A DNA stretch of 64,000 nt from an uncultured Bacteroidales bacterium (lineage in GTDB: Bacteria; Bacteroidota; Bacteroidia; Bacteroidales; UBA932): assembly GCA_905233655.1 (NCBI GenBank), contig CAJOCS010000003.1, positions 1-64,000 on the forward strand. Reading direction: 5' to 3'. The position numbers were made by a program, and so were the translations under genes. Under the pieces are notes generated by a model. It had not been told where the DNA came from and did no database searches. It was given only the letters and a program-made list of their open reading frames with translations. Position 1 is the stretch's first letter, and each line of letters begins with the position of its first letter. This document shows positions 34,094 to 42,465 of this stretch, in pieces.

Positions 34094-34236
34094 CACCCCA
34101 CTTGCGCCAAACCATTGCACAAGCACAGGCATCGTGGTGCGACGGGAGGGGGAGGGTGCGACGTGGACGTCGGCCTTATAATTCGTCCGCGGAGCACCCT
34201 CCTGCTCCTTGCCATGTGCCGAAGGACTGGGGAATT

Positions 34237-34287
34237 GCCACGTTTACAGCCACAGCGCGTATATTGACGTTTTGATGTAAACGCGGC
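34237..34287. repeat. Stem-loop unit A
   Basis: Arms GCCACGTTTACA (34237-34248) and TGTAAACGCGGC (34276-34287) pair with one mismatch around a 27-nt loop. Confidence 0.65.
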
Positions 34288-34318
34288 TGGGAAAATGGCC
34301 AAAAGTCCGGGAAATGCG

Positions 34319-34369
34319 GCCACGTTTACAAGAAATCATCATTCTGTGCATTCTGGGTGTAAACGCGGC
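34319..34369. repeat. Stem-loop unit B
   Basis: Same arms as unit A (34319-34330 and 34358-34369) and the same 27-nt loop length, but a different loop sequence containing CATTCTGTGCATTCTG. Confidence 0.65.
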
Positions 34370-34476
34370 AAAAAGTGACGCCGCCGGAATAGAGCACCTC
34401 CGGCGGCTCGGCTCGCCGCTGCGGGGGCCAACGCGAAAGGGGCCTCCTCGCGGCGGCCGCACTCGTGCGATGTTGT

Positions 34477-34528
34477 CGCCTCAGGTGCAAATATGGCATT
34501 CTGTGCATCCTGTTGTCTGAGGCGGCAA
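34477..34528. repeat. Stem-loop unit C with a changed stem
   Basis: Arms CGCCTCAG (34477-34484) and CTGAGGCG (34517-34524). The loop carries CATTCTGTGCATCCTG, 15 of 16 bases equal to unit B, and the 3' side continues GCGGCAA as in unit B without gaps. The stem bases differ from B yet still pair. Confidence 0.6.
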
Positions 34529-34597
34529 GGTGGATATTGGAGGTGCCTGCATGCGCCCTCCCCTCCCGGAGACAAGCCCGGAGACAAGGGAAAACAA

Positions 34598-34627
34598 AAG
34601 GCCGCGCCCGGATGGGGGTGCGGCCTT
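34598..34627 (-). terminator. Terminator after the Oar-like receptor operon
   Basis: On the minus strand, AAGGCCGC and GCGGCCTT arms (8 bp, 34620-34627 and 34598-34605) are followed by TTGTTTT. It lies 20 nt past the stop of the BACON/OB-fold lipoprotein. Confidence 0.75.
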
Positions 34628-34647
34628 GTTGCGTTGTGGGGCTCCGA

Positions 34648-36972
34648 TTACTCGGTAGCTCCGTTCAGGGAGTAGATCCAGGCCTTCTTGGAGGCGGTCT
34701 CGTAGGTGCCCTTGTAGAGAGTCAGCTGACCCTTGACGATGACATTGTCACCGACGGCGGGCTTGACACTGCCTTCTGTCCAGTCGGTATTGCCGAACCA
34801 CTTCACGCTGTAGCACTCGAAGTCCTTGGTGGGCTCGGTAGTGCTCTTCTTGTCGGCGGAAACACCATAGGCGGTACCGTCGTCGGAAATCCAGAAGGTG
34901 CAGGTAGGATAGCTGGCGGAAGGATCGTACAGGACAGCGGAGATCTTACCACCCACGCAGACATCCCTGAAGGTGGGAGTGGGAGCGTCGGCTGCGGCAG
35001 CAGCGGCGATTTCAGCCTGCTGGTAGTCGATGACAGCCTCGGCACCGGCCACGTTGAACGGGAACTCAGTGCTGCCAAGGCCGACACCGGCGGTGGTCAC
35101 ATAGTTGACACTGTGGATCCAGGCCTTCTTGCTGGAAGTCTCGGTCACACCCTTGTAGACGGTGGTCTTGCCGCAGACGACGACCTCGTCGCCGACGGAG
35201 ATCTGACCGTTACCCTCGGCCCAGTCGGCATTGCCGAACCACTTCACACTGTAGCACTCGAAGTCCTTGGTGGGCTCGGTGGTGGTCTTCTTGTCGTCGG
35301 ATACGCCATAAGCGGTACCGTCGTCAGAGAGCCAGAAGGTGGTGGTGGGATAGGCGGCAGAGGCGGTGTAAAGCACTGCGGAAACAATACCCTTGATGTA
35401 GACATCCTCGTCGGGAGTGGTGCCGCCCAGAAGGAGAGCAGCAATCTCGGAAGGAGTGTAAGGGTTGGCCGCGGTGCCCTTCGGGTTGTCCACAAACTCG
35501 ACCACCTTGGTGGCGATGATGTTGATGTACTTACCCTTGCTGCTGAGACCGTTGAACCAACCGGTGACGGTGATCTTCTTGCCATTGAGAGCGGCAACGC
35601 CCAGATCCTCGACAGGATAGACGATGGAGCCCTGCTTGGAGGCGGGATCGACGTCGTCGAGAGTGAGGTTGTAGTAGTTGCCGGAAACACTCAGGGTACC
35701 GGTGAGCTTGACATACTCGGCCTTGTTGGCGGTGTACTCGGTGGCGCCGGCGGTGATGTCGGTGGGAGTGGGAACCTCGAAGGCGTTGTCGTGGGAGTAG
35801 ACAATCACCGTGTGAGTCTCGCTGCCGTCGGTGAAGACAATCTCGGGAACTCCGTTGTAGGAGGTCTTCTGGCCGATGATCTTCACATTGTCGCCAACGA
35901 GGACTTCGTCGACCTTTGCGCCGAACACATAGAGAGCGGTGGTGCCGTCCCAGATAACCACACCCTTGGTGGTCTTCGCGATGACGGTGCACTCGAGAGT
36001 CTCGATTTCAGAGCCGTCTTCCATGGCCACGATGTCGGTCACGGTAGCGCCGGTGGCGGGAATGCCAGCCTGCTTGATTTCAACGGTCTTGAGAGCGCCG
36101 TCGGGGCCCTTGATGGTGACGACGGCGGTGCGGACTGCGGTGTAGTCGTTGGCATCGGCATGGAGGACGAAGACGTTGCCGTCCTTCACGTCCACGACCT
36201 GGAGCCAGGAAGCGTCGCTGGAAACCAGCAGAGGGCTAACCTTGGACTTCACGGTCATTTCGATAGTGGTGTCCACTGCAGGGAGCATGTCGAAGTCGAA
36301 AGCCTGGACGTCGATGAGAGACTTCTCAACGGCGACGATGATGGCGTCGACAAGTTCGGGAGTGTCGCCATAGAGCTTGTAGGGGCCTTCGACGGTGACA
36401 ATGTCACCAGCCTCGATACCGAAGCTCGCCCAACCGCCGGTAGCGTCCTTAGGATACTGACCGCTGGCGTTCTTAACACCATAGATGTAGATTTCGCCGG
36501 TGTCGTCCTTGATGTAGAAGTTACCGTACTGGGTGTTGGCCACCTTGGTGATGAGACCTTTGAGACGGAAGGTACCTGCACCGGCCGCAATAGCATCTGC
36601 AATGGGCGTGACAGGCCTTTCGACCTTCTCGGTCATCTGGATTACATTGATGTTCTGTTTCTTTCCAGCACAGGCAAGGACGAGGGTAGCCTCGCGGGTC
36701 TCCTCGGCGGCTTCTGCGGAAACAGTCACCTCAACGGGACCGGCGGCACCGCTTGAGGGAGAGATGGTGAGCCATTCGGGAATGGATTCGGCATCGAATT
36801 CCCAGGCGTCCTGGGCCTCGACGTTCAGCGTAACCGAACCGCCCTCGGCGGGGATGGAAATGTAGGAGGTCGAAACCTTGATTTCGCTGAGATAGTGATC
36901 GGCCTCTTTTTCGCAGGCTGTGGCAATGCCGAGCAGCGCGATGAGGGAAGCGAAAATATATCTGAGTTTCAT
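34648..36972 (-). CDS. BACON / multi-OB-fold surface lipoprotein (receptor partner)
   Basis: A 774-residue lipoprotein (GIATAC signal, Cys20). Domain order by eye: BACON (about 30-115); OB-fold (TFRLKGLITKVANTQYGNFYI, about 125-220); a second BACON-like unit (about 225-310); two OB-like units (about 310-395 and 400-500); and two nearly identical C-terminal OB-fold units (about 505-635 and 645-774) sharing DDGTAYGVS, TTEPTKDFECYSVKWFGN and KKAWI. It resembles the lipoprotein at 21579-24107 in plan, not in detail. It follows the Oar-like receptor by 16 nt and ends at a terminator, so receptor and lipoprotein form a pair. Ligand unknown; nucleic acid or glycan are both possible. Confidence 0.78.
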   Translation of the reverse strand: MKLRYIFASLIALLGIATACEKEADHYLSEIKVSTSYISIPAEGGSVTLNVEAQDAWEFDAESIPEWLTISPSSGAAGPVEVTVSAEAAEETREATLVLACAGKKQNINVIQMTEKVERPVTPIADAIAAGAGTFRLKGLITKVANTQYGNFYIKDDTGEIYIYGVKNASGQYPKDATGGWASFGIEAGDIVTVEGPYKLYGDTPELVDAIIVAVEKSLIDVQAFDFDMLPAVDTTIEMTVKSKVSPLLVSSDASWLQVVDVKDGNVFVLHADANDYTAVRTAVVTIKGPDGALKTVEIKQAGIPATGATVTDIVAMEDGSEIETLECTVIAKTTKGVVIWDGTTALYVFGAKVDEVLVGDNVKIIGQKTSYNGVPEIVFTDGSETHTVIVYSHDNAFEVPTPTDITAGATEYTANKAEYVKLTGTLSVSGNYYNLTLDDVDPASKQGSIVYPVEDLGVAALNGKKITVTGWFNGLSSKGKYINIIATKVVEFVDNPKGTAANPYTPSEIAALLLGGTTPDEDVYIKGIVSAVLYTASAAYPTTTFWLSDDGTAYGVSDDKKTTTEPTKDFECYSVKWFGNADWAEGNGQISVGDEVVVCGKTTVYKGVTETSSKKAWIHSVNYVTTAGVGLGSTEFPFNVAGAEAVIDYQQAEIAAAAAADAPTPTFRDVCVGGKISAVLYDPSASYPTCTFWISDDGTAYGVSADKKSTTEPTKDFECYSVKWFGNTDWTEGSVKPAVGDNVIVKGQLTLYKGTYETASKKAWIYSLNGATE
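34798..35360 (-). repeat. Duplicated OB-fold coding unit
   Basis: Blocks at 34798-34920 and 35238-35360 are nearly identical over about 120 bp and lie 440 bp apart, matching the two C-terminal OB-fold units. A recent internal duplication is likely. Confidence 0.75.
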
Positions 36973-36988
36973 AATGAGAGCGCCTTAA

Positions 36989-39900
36989 TTAGTTGAACAG
37001 GTATTTGAGGCCGATGGAGGCGTACCAGCACTGGCCGAGAGAGTGGTAAGGGACGAAGGTCTGGAGGTTACCGTCAACGGCCTTCGGAGTAGAGAAGGTG
37101 GCATAACCTTCGCCATCTACGCCCTCGAACTTGAGGATACGGGGATCTGCACCGAGAGCGGGATTCAGGTACTTGGAAACACCCCAGCTGGAGTTGAAGA
37201 GGTTAAGGACATTCTTGATATCGAAACCGAGCTGGAGAATGTTGGTGGTGTTGCCAGCACGGACCTTGAAGTCGTGCTTGTAGCTGATGTCGAAGCGGTG
37301 CACCCAGGGGCTGTAGAGGCTGTAGGGCTCTGCGTATTCACCCTGATGGGCGGAGAGGTAAGGGCTTGCGTGGACATAGTCCATGAAGCGGTCTGCGTCG
37401 TCCTGGGAGACGAAGCGGAACTCGTTGGCTGCTACCTGAGCGTCGGTGGGGATATAGAGGGCGTCGTAGTTGTAACCGTCGCCGTTCATATCGTTGGACA
37501 TCATGTAGGAGTAGTTGTAACCGCCCCTCCAGGTCTCATAGATGAGGCTGAAGTGGTTGCCGGCGCCGTCGTTGTGGGAAAGGGAAGCCACCACACGGTC
37601 CGGAGTCACATACTGGGAATTGTGCAGCTTGATGTAGTTCGGGCCCTCGGAAGTGGGAACATAGGTGAAGGCCGATTCAGCAGCGCTGCCGGGCATACCG
37701 GTGATTTCCTTGTTCACGGTGTGAGTGTAGGCGACCATGAGGTTCAGGCCGTCGATGGGCTCAGCATTGAGGGTGAGGTTGCCGGACCAGCCGTAACCTT
37801 CGCTGGTGTTCTCAAGCACGAATGCGGCGGTATTGGTACGGTAGTTGGCAGGATAGATGGGACGGTTGTCGACACCGTTGAAGCGGGCGAAACCGGACAC
37901 ATCCATCATGCTCCAGTCGGAGATGGAAACCGCATTGATGGTCTTGTTGAAGATTCCTTCAGCAGTGATGCTGAGAGGGAAGCTGGTGGGGAAGCTGTAG
38001 TCGAAAGCGATGGAAGTCTTCCAGACCTGAGGCATCTTGAAGTTGGGATCCACTGCGCTGATGGTGGAAGGAACGGTGCCGTCGGCGGGAGTCACGCTCT
38101 GGGGATAACCCATGCCGATGAGCTTCTGGTAGAGAGCGTCGATGGTGGCCTTGCCGTTGGCGTCGGTCACGAGACCGCCGGCGAACTGGCTCATGTCGAT
38201 GAAGCGGTCACCCTTGGCGTTGGTGGTGTAGGTTCCGGTGTAGTTTTCGAAACCGCTCACGGGAATGTCCTTGGTGCCGTCGTAGATCTTCTTGGTGCCG
38301 CTCAGCTGAGCCTGATACTGGACCAGACCGCCGTTGGTGGGCATGTTGGTGAAGAAAACGAGGGGCAGACGGCCGGAGAACAGGCCGGTACCGCCACGGA
38401 CCTTCAGGCTCTTGTCGCCGAACACGTCATAGCTGAAGCCGACGCGGGGAGAAATGGTGAGCTTGGAGGTGGGCCACTTGCCGGTGTCGATGTGAGTCTC
38501 CTGGAAGTTGTACTTCTTCGGATAGTAGGAAAGGCCGAGGATACCGCTGCTCTGGGTAGCGTCCACATTGCCGTTGGCGTCACGGACAAGCACGCCGTTG
38601 GTCATAAGGTCGCTGTTGTCGAAGAACAGGCCGTCCAGACGGACGCCGTAGGTGAGCTTGAAGTTGTCGGTGACACTCCATTCGTCCTGGGCATAGAAGC
38701 CGGCCTTGTAGAACTGTACGCGGGCAGCAGGGGTCTTTTCGCCGTCGTAACCGTAGGTGAGACACACCACCTGGGGAGCTGCGCCGGTGAGGAAGTCGTT
38801 CAGGCTGCTGTAGCGATAGTAACCGGTACCGTTACGCATGTACTGGTTGTCGGCCATCTGATATTCGAAGTTCAGACCGGCGGTGAACTTGTGGGAACCA
38901 AGGTAATAGGTGATGTCGTCCCTCACGTTGGCAACGGTGTTGTGAACGGCGTTATTCCAGGTGAAGAGCTCGTAACCGAGGGCCATGTAGTTGTCGGCGC
39001 CTTCGTCATCGAGGATGTCGATGAAGGGGAACTCCTCGGAGCCGGTGCCACGGATATCGTCAAGCTTGGAGTAGGTTGCAAGGAACTGGTTGGAGAGGTT
39101 GTCCGAGAGACGGCTGTTGAGGTCGACTGAAACGGTGCTCACCAGGTTCTGCATGGAATACATGGAGTTGGCGAAGGACATGGAGTACTGCGACATACGG
39201 GCATTGGGCATACGTGTGCCGCCGTCCATGGAAGTGGCGTTGGGAGAGCTCCACTTGTTGTTCAGGGTGTAGTTGTAACGGACTGCAAGGTGGTTGGCAG
39301 AGTTGATGTTCCAGTCCAGGCGGGCGAGGAGCTTGGTGTTGTCCTCGTCGGCGGGGAAGGAAGTCCAGGAACCGGTGTTGTAGCCGTAGTTCTGTGCAAC
39401 GAAATTGGAAACGGTCTCAAGGTCGGTCAGGGTGGTGCGGGACAGATACTTGTCTGCGTCGGCAACACCGTCCTCGGAGCCCTTCCAGCGGTTGGCGATG
39501 GTAGGGATCTTAGAATACTCGGCATTGACGAAGAAGAAGAGTTTGTTCTTCACGATGGGGCCGCCGAGGGTGAAACCGTAGGTGGTCTTGCGGTCGATGT
39601 CACGGGCTCCGTTGATGGTCTCGCCTTCAACTGCGTCACCTCTCATGTTCTCATTCTGATGATAGACATAAGCGGTTCCGCGGAAGGTGTTGGTACCGGA
39701 CTTGGTGATTGCGTTAACGCCGCCGCCGATGAAGTTGGTCTGGCGCACGTCGAACGGGGAAATCACAACCTGGAGCTCTTCGATGGCGTCGATGGAAATA
39801 GGATTGCCGCCGCCGGGAAGGTTGGAGCTCAGACCGAAGTTGTTGTTGAAGTTTGCACCGTCGACGGTGAAGTTCGCAAGACGTCCGTCGCTGCCGGCGA

Positions 39901-40414
39901 AGCTCATGCCGTTACCGCCGTAGGGGGAAAGACGGGTGACGTCGGAGATGGAGCGGTTCACAGTGGGGATTGCCTGGATCTGGGCGCCGGTGATGTTGGT
40001 TGCGGCACCGGTCTTCTCCACATTGAACTTGGAAGAGGGAGAAGCGATGACCACTGTGCCTTCAAGCATCTCGGTGGACTCGTTGATCTGGGCGTTGAGA
40101 CTGAAGGTCTCGGCCAGCTGGAGGGTCACTCCGGTGTAGTCAACTTCCTGATAGCCAAGGCAGGAAACATTGACCGTGTAGGGACCGCCGGTACGCATAC
40201 CCTGAATGGTATAACGACCGTCGGCGTTGGTGATAGCGCCATAGACGGTGCCGGAAGGCTCATGCTGAGCCAGGATGGCAGCGCCGATGACCGGTTCGCC
40301 GTTCTGGTCGACCACGCGGCCGGAAAGAGCCGATGTGGTCACCTGAGCAAAGGCGAGAGTGCCCGCAAACATAGTAATGAATGCGAGCAAAAGGCTTTTG
40401 AAAGCGTTTTTCAT
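36989..40414 (-). CDS. Oar-like TonB-dependent receptor
   Basis: A 1141-residue outer-membrane protein. The signal peptide ends at TLAFAQ; a CarboxypepD_reg domain follows (LSGRVVDQNGEPVIGAAIL, GRYTIQGMRTGGPYTVNVSCLGY), then a plug (TGAATNITGAQIQAIPTVNRSISDVTRLSP, split as ATNITGAQIQAIPTV and SISDVTRLSP; FTVDGANFNN; INAITKSGTN-like GVNAITKSGTNTF), then a long barrel. This arrangement is the Oar/OmpA-related type of receptor in Bacteroidota. Its cargo is unknown. It is co-transcribed with the BACON/OB-fold lipoprotein, which may act as its lid or substrate-capturing partner in place of SusD. The ATG at 40414 gives a normal signal peptide. Confidence 0.9.
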   Translation of the reverse strand: MKNAFKSLLLAFITMFAGTLAFAQVTTSALSGRVVDQNGEPVIGAAILAQHEPSGTVYGAITNADGRYTIQGMRTGGPYTVNVSCLGYQEVDYTGVTLQLAETFSLNAQINESTEMLEGTVVIASPSSKFNVEKTGAATNITGAQIQAIPTVNRSISDVTRLSPYGGNGMSFAGSDGRLANFTVDGANFNNNFGLSSNLPGGGNPISIDAIEELQVVISPFDVRQTNFIGGGVNAITKSGTNTFRGTAYVYHQNENMRGDAVEGETINGARDIDRKTTYGFTLGGPIVKNKLFFFVNAEYSKIPTIANRWKGSEDGVADADKYLSRTTLTDLETVSNFVAQNYGYNTGSWTSFPADEDNTKLLARLDWNINSANHLAVRYNYTLNNKWSSPNATSMDGGTRMPNARMSQYSMSFANSMYSMQNLVSTVSVDLNSRLSDNLSNQFLATYSKLDDIRGTGSEEFPFIDILDDEGADNYMALGYELFTWNNAVHNTVANVRDDITYYLGSHKFTAGLNFEYQMADNQYMRNGTGYYRYSSLNDFLTGAAPQVVCLTYGYDGEKTPAARVQFYKAGFYAQDEWSVTDNFKLTYGVRLDGLFFDNSDLMTNGVLVRDANGNVDATQSSGILGLSYYPKKYNFQETHIDTGKWPTSKLTISPRVGFSYDVFGDKSLKVRGGTGLFSGRLPLVFFTNMPTNGGLVQYQAQLSGTKKIYDGTKDIPVSGFENYTGTYTTNAKGDRFIDMSQFAGGLVTDANGKATIDALYQKLIGMGYPQSVTPADGTVPSTISAVDPNFKMPQVWKTSIAFDYSFPTSFPLSITAEGIFNKTINAVSISDWSMMDVSGFARFNGVDNRPIYPANYRTNTAAFVLENTSEGYGWSGNLTLNAEPIDGLNLMVAYTHTVNKEITGMPGSAAESAFTYVPTSEGPNYIKLHNSQYVTPDRVVASLSHNDGAGNHFSLIYETWRGGYNYSYMMSNDMNGDGYNYDALYIPTDAQVAANEFRFVSQDDADRFMDYVHASPYLSAHQGEYAEPYSLYSPWVHRFDISYKHDFKVRAGNTTNILQLGFDIKNVLNLFNSSWGVSKYLNPALGADPRILKFEGVDGEGYATFSTPKAVDGNLQTFVPYHSLGQCWYASIGLKYLFN

Positions 40415-40461
40415 ACGGTTGAGAAAATAAATATTGATACGGTGTTTAATATTTTCCGACG

Positions 40462-40469
40462 CGAATTTA
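40462..40469 (-). promoter_or_regulatory. Variant -7 box TAAATTCG of the Oar-like receptor operon
   Basis: One mismatch to TAnnTTTG on the minus strand, with TTGC at the -33 position after a 19-nt spacer. The leader to the ATG is about 45 nt. The box lies just before the metK stop on the same strand side, so read-through from metK is also possible. Confidence 0.45.
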
Positions 40470-40477
40470 ACACCTTT

Positions 40478-41791
40478 TTATAAATCTTGCAAGAAAATTT
40501 CGCGTACGCGCGAAATACTGTCAAGGGCCTCCCAACCGAAGAAGGTCACTATACGTTTTTCACCCTTCACCAAAACCGCCTTTCTGAAGGGTTTACGCCC
40601 CATATGACCGTATGCTGCAGTGGGTGCGTAAATGGGATTCTTCAGGCCGAAACGTTTTATGATTCCGGCGGGACGGAGGTCCATCACCTGAGGAAGCTTT
40701 TCGGCAATCTCCCCGTCGGTGAGTCCGGAATGGGCCGTACCGTATGTGTTGACATATATACTTACGGGCTCGGCCACGCCGATTGCATAGGACAGCTGGA
40801 CGAGACACTCGTCGGCGACGCCTGCGGCCACGAGGTTCTTTGCCAGGTAGCGGGCGGCGTAAGCGGCGCTGCGGTCGACCTTGGAGGGGTCCTTTCCGGA
40901 GAATGCTCCGCCGCCGTGGGCACCCTTTCCACCGTAGGTGTCAACGATAATCTTGCGGCCGGTGAGGCCGGTATCTCCGTGGGGACCGCCGATAACGAAC
41001 TTGCCGGTGGGGTTCACATGGAGCACGAAATCGTCCTTGAATAGCGCTGCAGTGCGTTCCGGCAGGCTTTCCACCAGGCGGGGGATAAGGATATTCTTGA
41101 CGTCTTCGCGGATTTTCTCCTGCATCGCCCTGTCAACCTTCGACTGGCCGTACTGGGCCACGGCGTCGGCATAGTTCATCCGGCCCAGGCGGGCGGGGAC
41201 GAACTCGTCGTGCTGGGTGCTCAGCACAATCGTGTGGACGCGGAGCGGTTCGTTGGTTTCGCTGCTGTATTCGATGGTGAACTGGCTCTTTGCGTCAGGA
41301 CGGAGATAGGGCATCAGCTCTATTTCGTTGTGACGGATGTCGGACAGGATGCGGAGAATCCTGTGGCTCAGGTACAGGGGAAGGGGCATGTAGTCCTCGG
41401 TGTCACGGCAGGCATAGCCGAACATCATTCCCTGGTCGCCAGCACCCTGCTGCTCTTCCTTGCGCTCGACGCCGCGGTTGATGTCCGGACTCTGCTCGTG
41501 AAGGGCGCTCAGAACGCCGCAGGAGGAAGAGTCGAACTTGTATTCGGCCTTGTTGTAGCCGATGCGTTCGATGGTGTCGCGCACCGTGCCCTGGATATCC
41601 ACGTAGGCTTCGGCCTTGACCTCGCCCATCACCACCACCATTCCGGTGGAGCAGAAGGTTTCACATGCCACCTTAGCCTCGGGGTCCTGACTCAGGAACT
41701 GGTCGAGGATGGAGTCGGAAATCTGGTCGGCGACTTTGTCGGGATGTCCTTCTGACACTGATTCGGAAGTAAAAAGATATGTTTTGGCCAT
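40478..41791 (-). CDS. metK: S-adenosylmethionine synthetase
   Basis: MetK makes S-adenosylmethionine from methionine and ATP in the cytoplasm. The 437-residue protein carries the family signatures: [19 protein letters not shown] near residue 8, [36 protein letters not shown], and [23 protein letters not shown]. It is a little longer than the E. coli enzyme, as in other Bacteroidota. It is a single-gene unit preceded by a SAM-II riboswitch and a terminator hairpin that ends only a few bases before the ATG, so it is almost surely repressed by its own product. Confidence 0.97.
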   Translation of the reverse strand: MAKTYLFTSESVSEGHPDKVADQISDSILDQFLSQDPEAKVACETFCSTGMVVVMGEVKAEAYVDIQGTVRDTIERIGYNKAEYKFDSSSCGVLSALHEQSPDINRGVERKEEQQGAGDQGMMFGYACRDTEDYMPLPLYLSHRILRILSDIRHNEIELMPYLRPDAKSQFTIEYSSETNEPLRVHTIVLSTQHDEFVPARLGRMNYADAVAQYGQSKVDRAMQEKIREDVKNILIPRLVESLPERTAALFKDDFVLHVNPTGKFVIGGPHGDTGLTGRKIIVDTYGGKGAHGGGAFSGKDPSKVDRSAAYAARYLAKNLVAAGVADECLVQLSYAIGVAEPVSIYVNTYGTAHSGLTDGEIAEKLPQVMDLRPAGIIKRFGLKNPIYAPTAAYGHMGRKPFRKAVLVKGEKRIVTFFGWEALDSISRVREIFLQDL

Positions 41792-41796
41792 AATAC

Positions 41797-41833
41797 AAAA
41801 AAATTAGCCCCTGACATATGCGGAGGCTAAAAA
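41797..41833 (-). terminator. Riboswitch-controlled terminator before metK
   Basis: On the minus strand: TTAGCC (41825-41830), a loop, GGCTAA (41804-41809), then seven T, ending 5 nt before the metK ATG. The 5' arm with its preceding T run (TTTTTTAGCC) is complementary to GCTAAAA in the aptamer, so antiterminator and terminator exclude each other. Confidence 0.8.
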
Positions 41834-41853
41834 ACACAAAACACTGATATGAA

Positions 41854-41906
41854 TCATTTTAGCATTTTTTAACGTGGTTGCAAGCCTGAGCCAAATCTCT
41901 CCACAT
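41854..41906 (-). promoter_or_regulatory. SAM-II riboswitch aptamer
   Basis: The minus strand shows the SAM-II (metA motif) layout: stem P1 GUGG/CCAC (41901-41904 with 41874-41877), conserved GAUUU and GCUUGCAA in the loop, GUUAAA after P1, and the 3' strand GCUAAA (41858-41863), which pairs with UUUGGC (41890-41895) to make the pseudoknot. It lies between promoter and metK terminator. Identification is from memory of the consensus; a covariance-model search for RF00521 would settle it. Confidence 0.85.
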
Positions 41907-41920
41907 ATTTTTTGGGGCTG

Positions 41921-41951
41921 CAAAGGTACGCCAAAAAATTCAATTTCCAAA
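41921..41951 (-). promoter_or_regulatory. Promoter of riboswitch-metK
   Basis: On the minus strand TTTG (41948-41951), 19-nt spacer, TACCTTTG (41921-41928): full consensus. Transcription would begin near 41914, just ahead of the aptamer. Confidence 0.75.
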
Positions 41952-41971
41952 TTTTTATGCAAGAATTTTTC

Positions 41972-42427
41972 TCAATACCCGCCTTTTTCCATTTCCCGGC
42001 GCACGTCGCGCTCTTTTATGGTCTGGCGTTTGTCGTATTCGTGCTTGCCTTTCGCCAGGGCTATCACCAGCTTGGCATAGCCGTTCTCGGCAATAAAAAG
42101 CTTCACTGCAACGATTGTGAGGCCCTTCTTTTTGTCTTCGGCCTGGAGGTGGCGGAGCTCCTTTCGGGTAAGGAGCAGACGGCGGTCACGCACGGGTTCG
42201 TGCTGGCCCCAGGAGCCCCAGTGGTAAAGGGCTATGTTCATACCCCTTACGAACAGACTGCCACCGGCAAAGAAACAGTAGGCATCCTGAAGCGACACCT
42301 TTCCCGCACGGATGGATTTGATTTCCGTACCCACGAGCTGGATGCCGGCGGTATAGGTTTCCAGGAACTCGTAATCGAACGAGGCCCTGCGGTTTTTTAT
42401 CTGTATGCTGCTCTTTGCTTTAGGCAT
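41972..42427 (-). CDS. smpB: SsrA-binding protein
   Basis: SmpB binds tmRNA and brings it to stalled ribosomes for trans-translation. The 151-residue protein has the standard sequence: NRRASFDYEFLETYTAGIQLVGTEIKSIR, VSLQDAYCFF, LFVRGMNIA, RRLLLTRKELRHL and the basic tail. The ATG at 42427 starts the family sequence; the frame runs on far upstream over miaA but that is an artefact. A TACCTTTG box ends 6 nt before the start, so the mRNA may be leaderless. It is divergent from miaA with a 38-bp gap. No tmRNA gene was recognised nearby. Confidence 0.96.
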   Translation of the reverse strand: MPKAKSSIQIKNRRASFDYEFLETYTAGIQLVGTEIKSIRAGKVSLQDAYCFFAGGSLFVRGMNIALYHWGSWGQHEPVRDRRLLLTRKELRHLQAEDKKKGLTIVAVKLFIAENGYAKLVIALAKGKHEYDKRQTIKERDVRREMEKGGY

Positions 42428-42433
42428 GGGGTG

Positions 42434-42441
42434 CAAAGGTA
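42434..42441 (-). promoter_or_regulatory. -7 box TACCTTTG of smpB
   Basis: Perfect TAnnTTTG on the minus strand, 6 nt before the smpB ATG. Confidence 0.55.
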
Positions 42442-42453
42442 GTGTTTTTTTCT

Positions 42454-42461
42454 TATTTTTG
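42454..42461 (+). promoter_or_regulatory. -7 box TATTTTTG of miaA
   Basis: Perfect TAnnTTTG on the plus strand, 4 nt before the miaA ATG. The two divergent -7 boxes are separated by only 12 bp, so the two polymerases compete for one site. Confidence 0.55.
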
Positions 42462-42465
42462 CTCC

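Larger units (their letters stand above)
34094..34597. other. 500-bp non-coding region rich in stem-loops
   Basis: No credible gene is present. The stretch holds three imperfectly repeated stem-loop units (34237-34287, 34319-34369, 34477-34524), a 9-bp perfect GC-rich hairpin (GCCGCCGGA / TCCGGCGGC at 34380-34407), and other GC-rich sequence. Short open frames here have no homologous look or promoter and are not reported as genes. Confidence 0.6.

Noticed and set aside
34465-36756. A 763-codon open frame antisense to the BACON/OB-fold lipoprotein
   Set aside because: It mirrors the codon periodicity of the sense gene, starts in the stem-loop region, has no family motif and repeats in step with the duplicated OB-fold units. 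Similar long antisense frames over both TonB receptors (16766-17782, 37043-39130) have the same cause: high third-position GC.
41800-42427. tmRNA gene next to smpB
   Set aside because: The adjacent non-coding sequence is fully explained by the metK riboswitch, terminator and promoters.
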